From Achromobacter agilis (GTDB taxonomy: Bacteria; Pseudomonadota; Gammaproteobacteria; Burkholderiales; Burkholderiaceae_B): a stretch of DNA of 64,000 nucleotides. The notes beneath the pieces are model-generated. The model was not told where the DNA came from and did no database searches. It worked only from the letters and a program-made list of their open reading frames with translations. Both the position numbers and the translations under genes were made by a program. Shown here in pieces: positions 62,763 through 64,000 of the stretch. The stretch is from assembly GCF_900496965.1 (NCBI RefSeq), contig NZ_UFQB01000024.1, positions 48,197 through 112,196 of the forward strand, written 5' to 3'. Each line of letters begins with the position of its first letter. Position 1 is the first letter of the stretch.

Positions 62763-63629
62763 TCATTTGATGCCAATGGGTTGCACGTCCGCGGTCACCC
62801 AGTTTCCCGTAGTGATATCGCGCTCGCGCAGCGCCGCCGCGCGCGCCGCGGACGAGGGTCCCAGATCGGCCTCCAGCACGCCGCCCTCGGGGCCGACGAC
62901 GAAGGACCCGATGCCGGTCTGGCCGTAGCGCGCCGGCCATGCAACGATGCGATATGCATTGTCCCGCCCACCGGGGATCACCTTGTAGCGATACCCATAA
63001 TAGGCATCGTCCAGGGGCACGTCCGGCCCCATGGTCAAGGCGTTCGGCCCGAAAGCCTGCTGCGGCGAACCGGGCAGCTCTGGCCAGTACAGGCCATCCC
63101 GCTCGCCGGGCCGGCTGACCAGGCGGTCTGCATAGCGCCCCTGGCCCACGCCGTCCTTGTAGCGGGCCTGAGCCGCCTGCAACTGCTGCAGGGTTTCGAT
63201 GGCGGTCAGCTCATTACGGCCGATCGCGCGGCGGCGGATTTCCGCCGTGCCGGCCGCCGGATCGAAGCGCCAGCCGTGCCCAGCGCGCACGATGGGCACC
63301 GGCAGCGTCCAGCCCGAGTCGCCGACCCCCAGCCACGAACGGCCGCCGTCCGCGACGATTTCATGCTTGCGGGACCAGGCCGCCAGGAAGCGGTAAATGT
63401 CTTCTTGCGCCACGCCGCCGGGCACGATCCGCTGATGGTTCGGCCCCAGCACCTTGGCCAGCCCGTCGAGGTCGCCGGTCGCCATCGCGTCGACGAAAGC
63501 ATCCGCGGCCGCCTGCGGGCTGGGATACAGGCTCTGCCCCGCGGCGGGAGCCGCCAGCCCGAGCGCCAGCGCCGAGGCGGCGCCCAGCGCGCGCAAACGG
63601 GCAAAAGTCATGAAAGCTCTGTTTTCCAT
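62763..63629 (-). CDS. DUF2950 family exported protein
   Basis: A 288-aa protein of unknown function. It has a signal peptide (about residues 1-32, MTFARLRALGAASALALGLA within it) and DUF2950 blocks (YPSPQAAADAFVDAMATGDL, NELTAIETLQQLQAAQARYK, DGLYWPELPGSPQQAFGP, GYRYKVIPGGRDNAYRIVAW). GGAGATAAGCACC precedes the ATG at 63629. It follows a DUF3300-type gene by 5 bp, a recurrent pairing. Confidence 0.87.
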   Translation of the reverse strand: MENRAFMTFARLRALGAASALALGLAAPAAGQSLYPSPQAAADAFVDAMATGDLDGLAKVLGPNHQRIVPGGVAQEDIYRFLAAWSRKHEIVADGGRSWLGVGDSGWTLPVPIVRAGHGWRFDPAAGTAEIRRRAIGRNELTAIETLQQLQAAQARYKDGVGQGRYADRLVSRPGERDGLYWPELPGSPQQAFGPNALTMGPDVPLDDAYYGYRYKVIPGGRDNAYRIVAWPARYGQTGIGSFVVGPEGGVLEADLGPSSAARAAALRERDITTGNWVTADVQPIGIK

Positions 63630-63634
63630 GGTGC

Positions 63635-64000
63635 TTATCTCCGGCCGCCGAAATGTCCGCCACCACCACCGCCGCGCCCTCCGCCACCATGTCCGCCACC
63701 GCCACGCGGGACGCCGCCTCCGCCGCCGCGGCTCATCTCGCCGCGATGGCTCTGCTGGCGCATGCGTTCACCGTTGCCGGCGTCGCTCAGCGCATTGGTG
63801 CTGTTGGATGCGCGGCCGCGATTGCGCGCCGCGGATTCGTCCGCGCGCTGGCGCTGGGCGGCGGCCTGACGGTCTTGCGTCGACATGCCCGAGGCCCGGT
63901 CGTGCGGCGCCTGCGCGCCGCCCTGGGGCCGTTCGCGCGCGCCCCCGCCCTGGCTGGCCTGGCGCCCCTGCCCCTGGCCACGGTTCGCGGCGGCATCGCC
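63635..64000 (-). CDS. C-terminal end of a DUF3300-type protein (5' end outside window)
   Basis: The frame enters from the right edge and gives 121 residues, low in complexity: Gln/Arg/Ala-rich, then a Gly-rich tail with GGGGHGGGGRGGGGGGHFGG and a final RR. This tail and the immediately downstream DUF2950 gene are typical of DUF3300 proteins, whose folded domain would lie outside the window. The identification rests on the tail and on context only. Confidence 0.6.
   Translation of the reverse strand, partial: GDAAANRGQGQGRQASQGGGARERPQGGAQAPHDRASGMSTQDRQAAAQRQRADESAARNRGRASNSTNALSDAGNGERMRQQSHRGEMSRGGGGGVPRGGGGHGGGGRGGGGGGHFGGRR

Overview
The window is a GC-rich, gene-dense chromosomal segment of a beta-proteobacterium, most likely Alcaligenaceae (Bordetella/Achromobacter group). 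The evidence is four things together: three 'Bug'-type (Bordetella uptake gene) solute receptors, many LysR regulators beside catabolic genes, the gene order priA-hemE-regulator-atp operon, and a GC-rich dispersed intergenic repeat that I associate from memory with this group. No rRNA, tRNA, insertion sequence, prophage or CRISPR array is visible. Both ends cut genes: priA at the left and a DUF3300-type gene at the right.

Layout. 1-3.5 kb: priA (partial), hemE and a degenerate response regulator with a Fis-type DNA-binding end. 3.6-11.2 kb: the complete F-type ATP synthase operon atpIBEFHAGDC on the minus strand, with a promoter before atpI and a strong terminator after atpC. 11.4-18.9 kb: a DUF1254/DUF1214 envelope protein, tandem GC-rich repeats, an enoyl-CoA hydratase, an M61 peptidase, and a LysR/Bug/maleate isomerase group. 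18.9-29.4 kb: a ten-gene minus-strand operon, reading urtABCDE-type ABC transporter, amidase amiE, a MoxR/CbbQ-type ATPase, a CbbO/NorD-type VWA protein, then amiC and amiR. It looks like a self-contained system for importing, hydrolysing and sensing short-chain amides, and it is the most interesting locus here. 29.7-34.9 kb: LysR, 3-oxoadipate enol-lactonase, CoA-transferase subunits and two Bug receptors. 35-43.9 kb: housekeeping genes (FAD oxidoreductase, folB, ttcA, 2-hydroxyacid dehydrogenase, dsbC, ubiH-like, mltA, apaG, rpe, gph).

44-48.2 kb: a tryptophan operon trpEGDC preceded by a 24-codon leader peptide with four Trp codons and an attenuator. 48.2-52.4 kb: an AcoR-type sigma-54 activator divergent from an aldehyde dehydrogenase plus DUF779 gene; the promoter matches the sigma-54 consensus exactly, and a perfect inverted repeat lies near the activator. 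52.6-64 kb: a DsbA-like isomerase, a DUF2917 protein, a LysR regulator, selD, a second DUF1254 protein, an acyl-CoA thioesterase, a GlxA-type regulator divergent from an HD-domain hydrolase, a membrane fatty-acid-hydroxylase-type protein, a polysaccharide deacetylase, a YVTN beta-propeller, and a DUF2950/DUF3300 pair.

Several starts were moved inward from the longest reading frame using family length, Shine-Dalgarno sites, signal peptides or 4-bp ATGA overlaps; each case is noted. All functions are read from motifs and remembered family members; no database search was run.
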